Shown here: positions 11,235 through 22,595 of the stretch, in pieces
How positions within the stretch are numbered: position 1 is the stretch's first letter
Layout: each line of letters begins with the position of its first letter
Assembly: GCA_030068075.1 (NCBI GenBank)
Contig: JAINVK010000527.1
Location: 62,001 to 126,000 of the forward strand
Direction of reading: 5' to 3'
Source of the DNA: Paguma larvata
Lineage: Eukaryota > Chordata > Mammalia > Carnivora > Viverridae
Length of the DNA stretch: 64,000 nt
Position numbers and translations under genes: made by a program
The notes under the pieces: model-generated
What the model saw: only the letters and a program-made list of their open reading frames with translations
Told to the model about the DNA's origin: nothing
Databases searched by the model: none

Positions 11235-11640
11235 CCGCGTCGGGCTCTGTGCTGACGGCTCAGAGCCTGGAGCCTGCTTCAGATTCTGTGTCTCCCTCTC
11301 TCTCTGCCCTTCCCTTGCTCACGCTCTGTCTCTATGTCTCTCAAAAATAAAATAAAAATGCTAAAAAAAAATTTAAAAAAGATGTAATTCTATCAGTAAA
11401 ATCTTATATTGATTGACTCTCATTCTCTCTTCACCTTATTCTATTTTTATTTCTTAAAAATTATCACCATCCAATATACTACATAATTTGCATATATGAA
11501 TATACATATAGTCACATACATAGATGATTTTTTTCTGTTCAGTACACTTTTATATTCCCATTACCTAGAATCAGGGTGACAGTAGAGACTCAGTAAATGT
11601 CTGTTCAACAAATAAATTACAGTCCTAATCTTACAGAGAA

Positions 11641-12545
11641 AGGTAAATTAAAATTCCAATGAGATGCCATTTCACATAACATATTGGCAAAAATCAGAAG
11701 TTGGTAAGATGCTTTGGAAGCATACTCTCATAAATTACTGGTGGGCGTATAAAAATGGTACAAACCATATGGAGGAAATTTGGCAATATCTCTAAAAATA
11801 TACTGGTACATGTCCTTTGGCATAGTGAGTTAAATACCAGTTATGCAAGGACAATATGACATATGTTCAGGTTATCCACTTTCATGTGGCTGTTCAAATA
11901 AAAAAAAAACAGGAAAAACCTAAATATTAATTGATAAAGGACTCACTGAACAAATGATGATACATTAATACACTAGAATACTATATGGCTAGAAAAAATG
12001 AGTAGTTCTCTGCACATGGATTTGAAAAGTTTCCAAAGTATCTTGCTAAATTTTTTTTTTAATTTTTTAACGTTTATTTATTTTTGAGAGACATAGAGAC
12101 AGAGTATGAGCAGGGGAAGGGCAGAGAGAGAGGGAGACACAGAATCTGAAGCAGGCTCCAGGCTCTGAGCTGTCAGCACAGAGCCCGACGCGAAGCGAAC
12201 TCACAGACGGTGAGATCATGACCTGAGCCGAAGTCGGCCGCTTAACCAACTACGCCACCCAGGTGCCCCTCTTGCTAAATTTTAAAGGACAGAGTAATAA
12301 TGCGTACAGTAATCTAGCATTCCTGTAGTAAGGGAAACTAAACAAATATATACTTATATTTGTTTGTATCAACTATGGGAAGATACAGAAGAAATTAACT
12401 GCTGTTAGAATAAGAAGTAGTAGGAAAAGGAAAGTGGAGAACAAAAGTGAAAAAGAGATAGTTCTCTTCAAATTTTGATTTTTTTTAGATTTTGAACCAT
12501 TTTAAAGACGATATATTTAAAACACTGCATATATAAACTGATTTT
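11641..12545 (+). mobile_element. Old LINE-1, C-terminus and 3' UTR (second piece)
   Basis: The sense L1 resumes with AATTCCAATGAGATGCCATT, TTGGCAAAAATCAG, TACTGGTGGGCGTATAAAAA, CCATATGGAGGAAATTTGGC, ACTAGAATACTATATGG. After the SINE come 3' UTR words such as ACTATGGGAAGATACAGAAG and TTTTGAACCATTTTAAAG. The content picks up where the 9270-10555 piece stops, so both are probably one insertion. Confidence 0.75.
12055..12270 (-). mobile_element. CAN-SINE, minus strand
   Basis: Full-length type. Poly-T tail and AACGTTTATTTATTTTTGAG, GA-rich body, then ACGCCACCCAGGTGCCCCT at the head. A perfect 13-base duplication CTTGCTAAATTTT flanks it (12042-12054 and 12271-12283). It retains several CpGs, so it is fairly young. 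Confidence 0.96.
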
Positions 12546-14325
12546 AAAATTAATACAAGATAGTATGGGCTGTACAAGAGAAGAATAGATAAAAGGACTG
12601 ACTTTTCAGTCACAATCTGAAGAGTAATATAAGAGCACCAGTTTTCTTGAGAACTTAAACATTTGTTAAACTTTTCAGAATAGATGGCAGAAAATCAATA
12701 TGTCAATGGATGAATTCAGCCATATGGAAAAACACCCACCTAAGTAATTATTTCTTAGAAATAGGCGGTCCTAATCAAAAGATGAGGGTGTAGTTTCTAT
12801 CAAACTATGACTACATTAGCATGTTTAAATTGTGACTAAGACAATGCTATTAATACATTCAAAGGAAAAGGATAGCCACCGAAGGTAGATGGTTGATTAG
12901 AAACAGAAATGCCAGAGTCAGAAAGGGAAGCCAGCAGTTTATTCCTCAATGTCTCATGGTAGAGGTGCCCCGGACAATGGTCACTAGCTTATGGTCTGCT
13001 TAGGATACGTACTGACCATGGAGATGGATGCAACAGACGATTAAACTCTGATGTCAAAATCCATTGAAAGTATCCCACTTCGCTGCCTTACTTTAATTAA
13101 AAGCAACCTTCTAATTATTATCAGATGCAGCTTTCAGAGAGTGAATAAAAAGATAAGGCTCATTTGAACATTCCATTCTATTTTTTCAGTGGAAATCAAT
13201 ACATGTATGTTTTGTTCTCTTGATATTTTGGTGAATGTAAATCCATCTTCCCTGTCTTAGATTATACTAACGAATGCTACAAAGCCTATGAAACTGAAGC
13301 CTAGGTGCAGAAGTGATGTCGTATCACAAAGGTGCTGCCAGAAGGCATTGTCTGAATGACCAGCCAGTGACATTACTGATGTCACCTTCTATTATTATAC
13401 TTCTCCTACTACAGTGATAAAACCAAAGGTAATTCACTAGAGGAACATAGGATAGGAAGAATGAGGTGACTGAATTAACTCCCAGTATGTCCCAGTTGTT
13501 TTTAATGTTATTAGGATGAAAACGTGGAAAGAGTTTCTTGTTTCCCAGAATAAGTAGACACCAAGGTATAAGTGAAAAAAGAGAAAACATTATCTCTTAT
13601 TCTAATAATACAGAATAATCATGAAATGCACCATCAATTAATTACTGGGTAGGGCATCTTTCATTAAAAAACTGAAAAAACGCAATTCCCTCCTCAATTA
13701 CTGTGCAAATAAAAATTGACAAGAACTTCCACATCTCTTTCTGTTAATGATCATTCATGCAAAGAGAGTATTCCATTAGAAAAAAACAACACTTCCCACA
13801 CAGTATCACATTTTTTTTCAAAGTATGGTTATGGTGACTAATAGGTTTCTTTTAAGTATAGAATTATGGAGGTAGAAAACTTAAAAGAATGTAGTTCTAG
13901 AAGCTCCTGGTCCCCATTATTCAAATGATTTTTAAGGGATTACATTTTATTTCTGTTAAACCATTTCCTTTCCAACTTTTTCCCATGAGAATTTTTCTTT
14001 TTTGCTTCATATGATGAATTTTTAAGAGAATCAGGTATTTATTGAATACTAGAGAATGGAGTAGGGTAGGAGCCCCAGGCGATCTCTGTGCTGAGTTCTG
14101 CTCGGTCCCTTAAAGCTACTTGACCTACTTGGGTCATTTGATCTCTTCTTCCTCCCAAACTGTGACCTACTGAGTATTGCATACCTTTTTTTTTTTTCCT
14201 TTCCATCTTTCTTATTTTACTTAAGTACTCACTGTTGTAGACAAAGGATGCTTTCTTAAATATTATGGGGAGAATTAAATGAAGTAATAGCTGTAAGCCT
14301 ATAAGGAGGTGCTCCTTATTTATTT
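12546..14325. other. Unassigned DNA
   Basis: No gene or known repeat is recognised. The segment 13458-13511 resembles 20455-20510 and may mark an unrecognised repeat. The open frame 13324-13590 (minus) crosses that segment and has no domain. Confidence 0.5.
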
Positions 14326-14329
14326 TCTG

Positions 14330-14450
14330 TAACAGGTGAGCACGTCACAAATATTATCTTCTGTGCCCCTGTATTGCAGAGAAGAATAGCAGCAATCACT
14401 TCTGATCACATAGTTAGCAAGAGGCAAGGTCATGTTTAGAACTCATTCTT
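14330..14450 (-). mobile_element. MIR-like SINE fragment, antisense
   Basis: Antisense MIR words: ATTGCAGAGAAGAATAGC, TGATCACATAGTTAGCAAGA, GGTCATGTTTAGAACTCATT. Diverged and short. Confidence 0.45.
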
Positions 14451-14796
14451 TTGTTGTTCTTGTTGTTGTTTTTTCAACTAGGAGATACATATTCCTCCAA
14501 GAAGTGAACAAGATTGACTGGCTCTCCTTTTTCCTGTTGATTCTTTTTTTACAACCCTTTTCCAGCCCCTGTGAGATGGGGTGCTCTGGGAATGAGTTCC
14601 AGATTCCTAGGTAGCAATGCTTGTCTACAGATTGGACTTCTGCCTGGATTCTGCAAAAGGAGACTGATTAGATGATCTCTAACATTCTTCTGAGCCACCA
14701 TAGCACTGGAACTCCAGCCCTGATATCTTAGCTTGGGTTCCCCAGGAAACAAACCCTGAGATAGATTATGGTTCAGGAAGTTTACTGGGGAGTGTT
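14451..14796. other. Unassigned DNA left of the MaLR LTR
   Basis: The part 14720-14796 (GGGTTCCCCAGGAAACAAA and following) and the sequence just right of the LTR read like one older repeat into which the LTR landed. I cannot name the family. Confidence 0.4.
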
Positions 14797-15097
14797 TGTC
14801 TTAGTTCAGGCAGCGATAGTAGGGCGGCTTATGAACAAAAGACAGGCTGGGAAGTCCAAGATCACGGTGCCAGCAGATTTGGTTCATAGGTAGTCATCCT
14901 TTCCTTGCATTCTCACAGGAGGGAAGGGCCAGATTGTTCTCTGGAGTCTCTTTTATACAGGCACTAATCCCATTCCTGAAGGCTCCACCCTCACGACCTA
15001 ATCTCACTCTCAAAAAGGCCCCACCTCCAATTCCCATCACATTGGGAGTTAGGATTTCAATGAATTTTGGTGGGACACAAACATTCAGTCCCTAACA
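14797..15097 (-). mobile_element. ERVL-MaLR solo LTR (MLT1/MST-like), antisense
   Basis: The plus strand begins TGTCTTAGTTCAGGCAG and ends CAGTCCCTAACA. Between them is the MaLR order: GGCTGGGAAGTCCAAGATCA, CAGGCACTAATCCCATTCCT, GGCTCCACCCTCACGACCTA, GGCCCCACCTCCAATTCCCA, AATTTTGGTGGGACACAAAC. A GTGT flanks both sides (14792-14795 and 15098-15101), part of a five-base duplication. It is a non-coding LTR with no internal retroviral sequence attached. Confidence 0.85.
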
Positions 15098-17411
15098 GTG
15101 TACTTGATGATAACAAGGAACTGCAGAAAGCAAGGATTAGTTTCAGGGAGAAGCTCAACTATGATGCAGCAGCAAAAGCCTCAGGCCATTCCACAGTGAA
15201 CTCTGGAGCTTGCTTGGCCTTTTGGTTTTCCCAATGTGAGGCAAGAAGCTAGGTCTTTGTATTCTCACATTGAAAGTCATTAGATATAGGCTACCTGGGA
15301 AGAGGCATAAATTTAACAAGGCATATCCCTTTACCCTGAGGCAATGCCTGAGGAGGAACTCAGCTGTAAGCCATTAATGGAAGTCCAGGAGTCCATCTTA
15401 GTGGGTAGGGACAATGGAAATCTCCATATCATAGAGGGAATCTTGATAGCACACAAGAGCATTACTATCCTGGACCTCTCTTCTCCACCGTGATAGTCCT
15501 GGGTTTCTGACTAGATTTTGTCTGTCTCTTTGCCCAGATTCATAATCTAGTTGCATCCTTTATTTCTCTAATTGATTCAAGTCCAACAAGTTGGTGTTGT
15601 CTTTTTCGGAATGAAGTTTATGAGGTCTCCATATAAACCAGTCATATACATTGGGTTTTTCAAAACTTCATCCAATTATGAATATATTAGCAGGAGCTGA
15701 TTAGCGATTCTGAAATTTAGCTCTCAGTCTCGTGTCTTCACTGGGCTTTGGTCCATTCCACATTTCTATAAATTTTGTGGATTTCAGCTTTGGGATGCTA
15801 CTTATAAATTGGCCTTTCACTTTCTGGGACTCACATGCTCACTTTGCCATGGGGATGGGGAAATATTAAAATCTTCGAAAGTTTGTGATACTGGACATTT
15901 TAGTTTGGGCTTTTTATCAATATTTATTACTACTCACTTTAATATTTTGAAAGATTAAAGAAGCTTTTTTAACACAGTCTACAAGAATGCAAAACTGTAC
16001 AAAAATCGTCTTGACCCGTAGACCATAGGCTTTAAAACACTGGCAAGATCACTATGCCCACGCAAGGCAGTAGAGGCTGACATAGAAAGTCAGGATTCAA
16101 CTAGCAAGTATTTATTTATTTGCCTTCTTTCCTAACTTGCTCTTAGTTCTTTTATGGCCATTTCTTTTCTTTAAAAAAATCTTACTTCCCTGTTGTAAAT
16201 TTGAAATTTGACAGACTATTTCAAACATGAACACTGGCATTTGAGAGAAAGGTTTAATTGATTGGGTGCTATTATCACTGAAGGGATAGTTGTAGAGGGA
16301 GTTGGGTTGGGTAAGAAGGATAAGATGATTCATGAACTGTAAATAGCTGTGAACAACATGACCATAAGGCATAGTAGAAGGGTTGAAGCATTGTTTTCCA
16401 ACATATTTTTGGCCTTAATAATTAGGTCTTTTGAATAGAAAATTGCTGGGGAGAAAAGTCAGATTATAGGGACTTAAGGACAAAGCCCATAGAAAGAAAA
16501 TGGCAAAAGCTGGCAGAGATCACTTAAGTGTGAACTCACTCTTCTAAAACTAAAAGAAAAAAAGACCAAGACAAAGGACAGAAAAATGAGTTGAGGTAGG
16601 GGACAGTGACAATGGAAAATATAAGTGCTATGTGCAATAGTGCAAAGAAGACAGGTGGTCAACTCAACTATGAGATGAATTAAAAATGAATGTGAAATAA
16701 GAAAAGTGAATGGATTTTGTTTTTCAAAATGGAAATGCAATCATTTGCTTTATTTGAATATGTACAAATACCATGACAAAAACTGTATTTTGACATGTAA
16801 ATCTCAATGAATTATAAGAAACCTAGGTCCTGTGGTCCTAAAGTGTAAGTGAGGTCATCTGACAACTGAGTCTTTACTTTTAATCTTCAGCACTGTGCCT
16901 TGCTATCACTTCCTCCTCCCAAACCTTCCCCCAGTATTTGAACTTCCTGTAGTCTTTAGTAACATTTTTTTTTTTCATGCTGGTAACTTTCCAGCAATAG
17001 ATGACCAGAATCTTACTCCAGTGTTGATCAACAAATCCTCCATTTCCTGGAATATAATTTAAAATGTGGAGATATAATCATGGGGCTCCCTAATTTGCAA
17101 GATAAATGATGGGCAGCATTTGCAGTTCCCATACCTCATTTTTTCATGTCAGTGATATCTTTCCAGAATTTCTACAAATCTATGTAACACAGGTAAAAGT
17201 CAATCACTCTGAACACACACGGCTTGTTAACTATCTGATCTATCTGGATTTTTCCCCCCCAGAATAGTTAGTGAATTATAAATCTACCTTTTCCCTCTCC
17301 ACCCCCTCAAAAAAGGCAAGTCATTTATTTCATTAACTTTTAGAAAACAAATCCAATTCCCCAGTGTGTTAAAAAACCAATTTTACTAAGCATTAAATGA
17401 TCAAATGTATG
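15098..17411. other. Unassigned DNA
   Basis: No gene or repeat is confidently recognised. The open frames at 16112-16372 and 16474-16740 (minus) lack domains. The first 150 bases may continue the older repeat that the LTR interrupted. Confidence 0.45.
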
Positions 17412-17423
17412 TAGGTCTATTTT

Positions 17424-17648
17424 TTAATGTTTTTAATGTAATTTATTTTGAATGAGAGAGAGAAAACATTCACAGGCATATCCTTGTGGACAAATGGGAG
17501 AGGGGCAGAAAGAGAAGGAGAGAGAGAATCCCAACCAGGCTCACTGGCTGTCAGCATAGAGCTCAAACTCACTAACTGTGAGATCATGACCTGAGCTGAA
17601 ATCAAGAGTCAGATGCTTAACCACCTGATCCACCCAGGTGCCCTTATT
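17424..17648 (-). mobile_element. CAN-SINE, minus strand
   Basis: Tail TTTAATGTTTTTAATGTAAT, GAGAGAGA body with a small internal insert, head ending ATCCACCCAGGTGCCC. The flanks share TAGGTCTATTTT and TAGATCTATTTT (17412-17423 and 17649-17660). Confidence 0.92.
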
Positions 17649-17749
17649 TAGATCTATTTTGATTACTGATAATTTCTTCCAGTTATCATTTTGTATATTC
17701 CCTCTTCAATATTCAATTGTTTTAATTACTATATTTTAACTTGACAAGA

Positions 17750-18655
17750 CAGTTTCTCCTTCATTATCCTCTTTCCAGAAGTTTCCAGGCTCTTTTAATA
17801 TATTTATATTTCTAGGTAAACTTTAAAATTATTTTGCAAATTAATGAAATAAATGAACATTCCTTGAAATAATATTAACTGAGATATCATCAAATCTATA
17901 GATTTCTTTATGGATAATATGTTTACAATTTTTGCCTTCCTTAAATTAGTTTAAATAACCCCTAGTAAAATTTTAAAGCATTTTTATAAGTGCTATACAT
18001 TTCTTGGGAAGATGTAGACTTCTATTTCTTATATTACTTTATTACTTACTTACTTTACTTATTTATTTATTTTACAGTGAGAGAGCACTGGAGTGGGGGA
18101 GAGGGACAGAAGGAGAGAGAGAGGAAGAGAAAGAGAGAGAATCTTAAGCAGTCTCCAAACTCAGCTCAGAGCTTAACTCAGGGCTCGATTTCAAGACTGT
18201 AAGATCATGGTCTGAACTGAAATCAAGGGTCAGATGCTTAACCTTAACCAACTGAGCCACCCAGGCACCCCTTTTTCTAATATTACTATTTTGAGAGATT
18301 ATTTTATTATTTTCTCTCCTTGATTATTATTATAAATCAAAAATCATGCACTCTGTAGATTCACTCAGTAATTGGCTAAATTACCAAATTATATTTTTTC
18401 CTAATACTTTCTTATCCAGTTCATTTGGAGGCTTGTTTAAAAATATTCAGATGAAATTTGAAAGTTGTGTCTCTTCTTTTTTCAATAGGTAGATATTATA
18501 CATTTTGTCTTTTCTAACTGAATTAGTTCAGTAAAGAGGTGTGTATAATCTTTATGTTCCTGAATTTAATAATAATGCTCCTAATGTTTCACCACTGAAA
18601 CAATACTAAGCAATTTTTCTGATCTCTCATTAGGGATTGTGATTTGATTAAATAT
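17750..18655 (-). mobile_element. Old LINE-1 ORF2 fragment, antisense
   Basis: The plus strand reads like antisense L1 ORF2: AGGTAAACTTTAAAATTATT, ATCAAATCTATAGATTTCTT, TTTACAATTTTTGCCTTCC, and after the SINE GTATTTCAATAGG-type and CCTGAATTTAATAATAATGC words. Heavily decayed, so the limits and subfamily are uncertain. A SINE at 18039-18273 interrupts it. Confidence 0.5.
18039..18273 (-). mobile_element. CAN-SINE, minus strand
   Basis: Tail rich in TTTATT/TTACT units, GA-rich body, head ending AACTGAGCCACCCAGGCACC. The flanks share TTTCTTATATTACT and TTTCTAATATTACT (18025-18038 and 18274-18287). A doubled CTTAACC near the head is a small internal duplication. Confidence 0.93.
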
Positions 18656-18661
18656 TTGGGG

Positions 18662-18985
18662 TTATAAATTTATATAAATTCTATCTTATATATAAATATA
18701 TATAAATTTATATAATTAAATATCAGATATTTATTAATTTTTTTCACTTATAATTTAATTGATATATATAAATATAAGTTAATTTATATTTTAAATATAA
18801 GATGTTATTATATAATATGTAATATATATAAATTATAATATATAACCTATATATTATATATAATATACATTAATATATAAATTTATATAATTTATATCAT
18901 ATATAAATTTATGTACATAATTTATGTGTATAATTGTATCTAAATTTATATACATAAATTTATATAATTTAATAAATATTAGATT
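18662..18985. repeat. AT-rich low-complexity block
   Basis: About 320 bases composed almost only of A and T, made of imperfect TATAAAT/ATATAT words and many self-complementary stretches such as AAATTTATATAATTT. It could be an expanded repeat or a region prone to unwinding. Confidence 0.85.
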
Positions 18986-19239
18986 TTTATTAAATTTTCT
19001 CACTTATAAGTTAATTGAATAATTATATTAGTACATTTCTAAATTATAGATTTTCCTTAAGTACCTGAAAAAATCCTACATAGAAGTGACACCAATTTAT
19101 TTAAATATCTACCAGAATCCAGAATAAATAAATACATAAACATAGAATTTTTGCAACCACATACATGCAAATATTGATCTTCCTTTGTCAATAAAAAAAT
19201 TTGCTATATTGGTAGTAGAATTTTTGCCAAGTTTGCCAC

Positions 19240-20452
19240 TGTGGTTCAGAAAACTACTAACAGATTGACTTTCCTCTAGACAACTATCTATAAGCTCTGG
19301 GAAAAGCATGTGCATACACACACAGACATACACACGCCTTCCTGAAGTCTCAGAAGAGTCAACAAAAGCAGGGAGATTTTGGATGACAGTCACAAGTCAG
19401 AAGAATAGACTAGAAAGGTGTGAGTTTTCTATGTTTTTAGTTTTTACTATGAGTCTACCTGTAGTCAAGATGCCATACACAGCATCTGAAACACTGGTAC
19501 TTAGGATGTTTCTGACCCAATGAATCAGAAGTCAAGGATAAGGGTAACCACAGCTGTTGGAAAGTAAAGACGGAATCTCCAAAATGGAATAAACAAGAGG
19601 AGCCCTCAATTCTGTGTTTACACTCTAAGTCTCTGACCGAGCCCTGACCATGCTTGTATGGGGCAGGGAGCAAACAGCCGTGCTGAAGGGGGAAAATGAG
19701 ATTTAAATTGCAACCCGAAGACAAAGACTGCAAATTAGAGTCCAATAAAATTATTGCATACCAAAACAGAAATATCAGCGTTCTGTAATAACATAAATGA
19801 ATCCTGAGTTTCCATGATACTGCATTCGCAGAATGCAGGACATAAAAATAAAAATGAACTTGACTTAAAGAGAAGGCAACACATTTTCAAGAGAAAATAT
19901 ACTTTCCAGAGGCCAACTCTGAGATGACCCAGATGTTGGAATTAACACAAAAAGACTTTAAACTTACAGAGCTATTATAAACACTCTGAATGGGATAAAG
20001 TGTAATATGCTCACAGTAAATAAAATGACAAGAAATCTCAGCAAATAATTAGAATCTATTTTAAAAATTAAACACAAAATCAAGAACTAAAAATATGTAA
20101 TATTTGAAATTAAAAATTCACTGTATGGGCTTACCAGAAAAATAAAGATGGCAGTCAATACATTTGATCAATAAAATTTTCCAATCTTAAGAACGGTTAA
20201 AGAAGAACATTTTTTTTAATGTGTAGAAACTTTAGGACTTGTGTGATATCAAAATGTTAAATATATTTATAAATGGAGGCCCTGAAGAAGAAATGTGAAT
20301 GGAGCAGAAAAAGCATTTGGAAAAAAAAAAAACAAAAAACTATGACTGAAAAATGCCGTGATTAGGTGAAACAAGAAATTTCTACCATTTGTGACTGCAT
20401 GTGTGGATCTTGAGGATACCGTGCTAAGTGGAAAAAGTCAGAAACCTAAAGA
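19240..20452 (+). mobile_element. Old LINE-1 or half-L1 (HAL1-like): 5' region, ORF1, 3' tail
   Basis: From about 19860 the sequence follows L1 ORF1 nucleic landmarks in order: CCAGATGTTGGAATTAACAC, AAAGACTTTAAACTTACAGA, GACAAGAAATCTCAGCAAAT, AAAATTCACTGTATGGGCTT, TTTTCCAATCTTAAGAA, CGTGATTAGGTGAAAC. At about 20375 it switches to 3' UTR words: CTACCATTTGTGACTGCATG, GTGGATCTTGAGGATACCGT, GCTAAGTGGAAAAAGTCAGA. No ORF2 lies between. The upstream part 19240-19860 may be 5' UTR but is weakly supported. No intact reading frame. Confidence 0.65.
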
Positions 20453-20877
20453 AAAGAATGAGGTGACTGAGGTAACTCCCAGTACGTCTCAGTTTTTTAA
20501 ATGCTATTTTATTTAATTTAATATTGAACTTAGATTGAAGTTATGTTGAAATTCCCTGTCCATTTGTTCTTCATATCCTTCTTGCCCATGGAGATCAAAG
20601 AAAGGCAAGTAGTGATAATCCAGTATCTCTCCAGCATTTAAGAGATTTTTGCTTCTAACTCATAACTATCAACTATGAAAATTAACACTGAGTAAACAAA
20701 ACTCATTAAAAAATGATGAGAATGAGAACTGCCTAAGTTACTCCATCCTCACAGCTATTTTAATGTTATCTCAAAGAATAGATGCAATTCTTCGGAATTT
20801 ATGCTCCCCTGTCCAAAGGTTGCTAAACTGATTATTTGTTGATTCTTACTCAAAAGTAAAATCAAAAAGTTGCTTCT
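20453..20877. other. Unassigned DNA with a segment shared with 13.46 kb
   Basis: The segment 20455-20510 resembles 13458-13511. The rest is unassigned. Confidence 0.4.
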
Positions 20878-21069
20878 TGGGGTGCCTGGGTGGCTCAGTC
20901 GGTTGAGCGACCAACTCTTGATTTCAGCTCAGGTGATCATCTCAGGGTTGTGGGTTCAAGCCCAGGTCCAGTTCCATGGTAAGTGTGGAGCATGTTTGGC
21001 ATTCTCTCTCTCTCCCTCTGCCCCTCTCCCCCACTCATGTGCTCTCTCTCTCAAAAAAATATATATATT
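20878..21069 (+). mobile_element. CAN-SINE, plus strand
   Basis: Head GGGGTGCCTGGGTGGCTCAG, body with GTTGTGGGTTCAAGCCC, CT-rich part, then an A run and ATATATAT tail. No clear target-site duplication is visible. Confidence 0.93.
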
Positions 21070-21607
21070 TCTTTATCATTTTTTCTGACATTCTCAGTCA
21101 GAATTTTCTTCCTAGACATTGAATTGGTTCTTCATCAAATGGAGTTGTTTTATTAACTCCTCTTAATCAATATCATTTAACATGTTTAAGCAAGGGTAGG
21201 ATTCTTTTTCCTAGTATGGTATGCATTATATGAGAGCTACTGATTAAATATTATATGGTTTCAAAACATGCTAATGCCATGGACTGAACAAGTTTAATTA
21301 GAACATAATTTTGAAATGGCTAAAATATGGGCAGGCATTCGACTTAGTACCTCCATAAGGAGCGGCAAATGTAACTCCGTTATAATGGGCTCAGATGTAC
21401 ACCAACAAAACTGTAGAGCCAGAAGTATCCAGTACTACAAAAATAATAGAATCTGAGTATAATGGAGATTTTTTTTTTGTTCAAAAGCTTTATGAAGTAA
21501 GTTGTTAACCCTTGATTTTTAACCTGAAATCAGCATTGAACCATCGAAAATGTCATGTAGAAGAATAGGTCTTTAGAAAAGAACAAACAAAATGAAATGG
21601 TGGGAAA
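21070..21607. other. Unassigned DNA
   Basis: No gene or repeat is recognised. Confidence 0.5.
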
Positions 21608-21665
21608 TTATATATATATATACATATATATACATATATATACATATGTATACATATATATACAT
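21608..21665 (+). repeat. TATACA-type microsatellite
   Basis: Imperfect ATATATATACAT units repeat over about 58 bases, with TATGTATACAT variants at the right end. Probably length-variable. Confidence 0.9.
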
Positions 21666-22398
21666 TTGTTAATTAAAAAAAAACTAATAAGAAAACCACA
21701 TCTTCCTATCAGAGAAAAAAAGAAGCGACCTTGAATATATGAAATTTTTACTTCAAATCAAATCTGGTCTAAGGAAAAGGGGGAAAACTCTTAAGTAATG
21801 CTATTTGAATCATAAAGCATTACCATCTTTCACAGCCCCCAGGGATCTCCAGAAAAATGACGTTAGTAAGAGTGATGAAAAGTACTATAACTGCCATTTA
21901 AGCCAAAATAAAACTATTTGCAAAACTTCTCCTCACAGGAGTGTCGATTGGTATTAGGTCTCCTTATACATCTGTCCTTCGAGAACCACAGCTGAAGTGA
22001 TACTTCTGGAATCTGACTGTATTTTACCATGCTATTTAAACAGAATGTAGTTCAATGTGGCAATGAAATATAGTTACCTTAGTCAATTTTGAACCCATTC
22101 TTGGAAATATTAACATATAATCTGATAGGCAAACTTGTTTACAATGCCATTTTCCCCCTAAATATTTCTTTCTTTGAAGCATAGATATCCAGGTAATAAT
22201 TTTAAGCGATTACCAGATAGGATACATCATGAGGAGATTTATCCAAATCATAAACATTGCCCTTCAGAGTTTGGTTTCTCTTAGTATTGTTGTTTTCAAA
22301 ACATGCTCTGAGATTCCTCAGTAATTTTAATAAAGTCCTTCACTGCTGATTTTGAGGAAGACTGTGGACTAGTGAGTGGGAGGGGAGGCCTCCAAACT
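21666..22398. other. Unassigned DNA
   Basis: No gene or repeat is recognised. Confidence 0.5.
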
Positions 22399-22410
22399 TC
22401 ACCTGTGTAT

Positions 22411-22583
22411 ATTTTTAAATGTTTTATTTATAGTTTTGAGAAAGAGAAAGAGAAAGGGGCAGAGAGAATGAGAGAATCAGCACAGAGTCCAATGCCAGGC
22501 TCAAACTCACAAACCCTGAGATCATGACCTGAGCCAAAACCAAGACTCAGATGTTCAACCAACTGGGGCACCCAGGTTCCCCA
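22411..22583 (-). mobile_element. CAN-SINE, minus strand, internally shortened
   Basis: Tail TTTTTAAATGTTTTATTTAT, GA body, head ending AACTGGGGCACCCAGGTTCC. A perfect 12-base duplication TCACCTGTGTAT flanks it (22399-22410 and 22584-22595). Shorter than its neighbours because part of the GA-rich and middle region is missing. Confidence 0.94.
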
Positions 22584-22595
22584 TCACCTGTGTAT

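Larger units (their letters stand above)
11157..11377 (+). mobile_element. CAN-SINE, near-consensus, plus strand
   Basis: Complete element with a well-preserved head, A and B boxes, CT-rich body and A-rich tail. A perfect 14-base duplication AAAGATGTAATTCT flanks it (11143-11156 and 11378-11391). The open frame 11168-11350 is a translation of the SINE and not a gene. The low divergence suggests a young insertion. Confidence 0.97.
10560..11640 (+). mobile_element. L2 LINE, 3' portion
   Basis: The block runs in the order expected for the distal L2 ORF2 and 3' UTR: a CCACCACCACCCTCAGCC-type start, GCCATCATCTCC, a CCTCAATGGCTTTTCATTTC word, CTACAAAGCCCTATGCCTTG, a TTCCTTCTACCTAGAACTCA word, and the 3' end CAGTAAATGTCTGTTCAACA. 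No intact frame remains. It is interrupted by the SINE at 11157-11377 and lies between two parts of one L1. Confidence 0.75.

Noticed and set aside
11157..11240. tRNA-like sequence with A and B boxes
   Set aside because: It is the tRNA-derived head of a SINE with CT-rich body, A tail and target duplication. It is not a tRNA gene.
11168..11350. Frame starting MAQSVKQLTSAQVMI, with similar frames at 32413-32598, 12067-12249, 31446-31652, 44422-44613 and 48239-48442
   Set aside because: All are translations of the CAN-SINE, not proteins.
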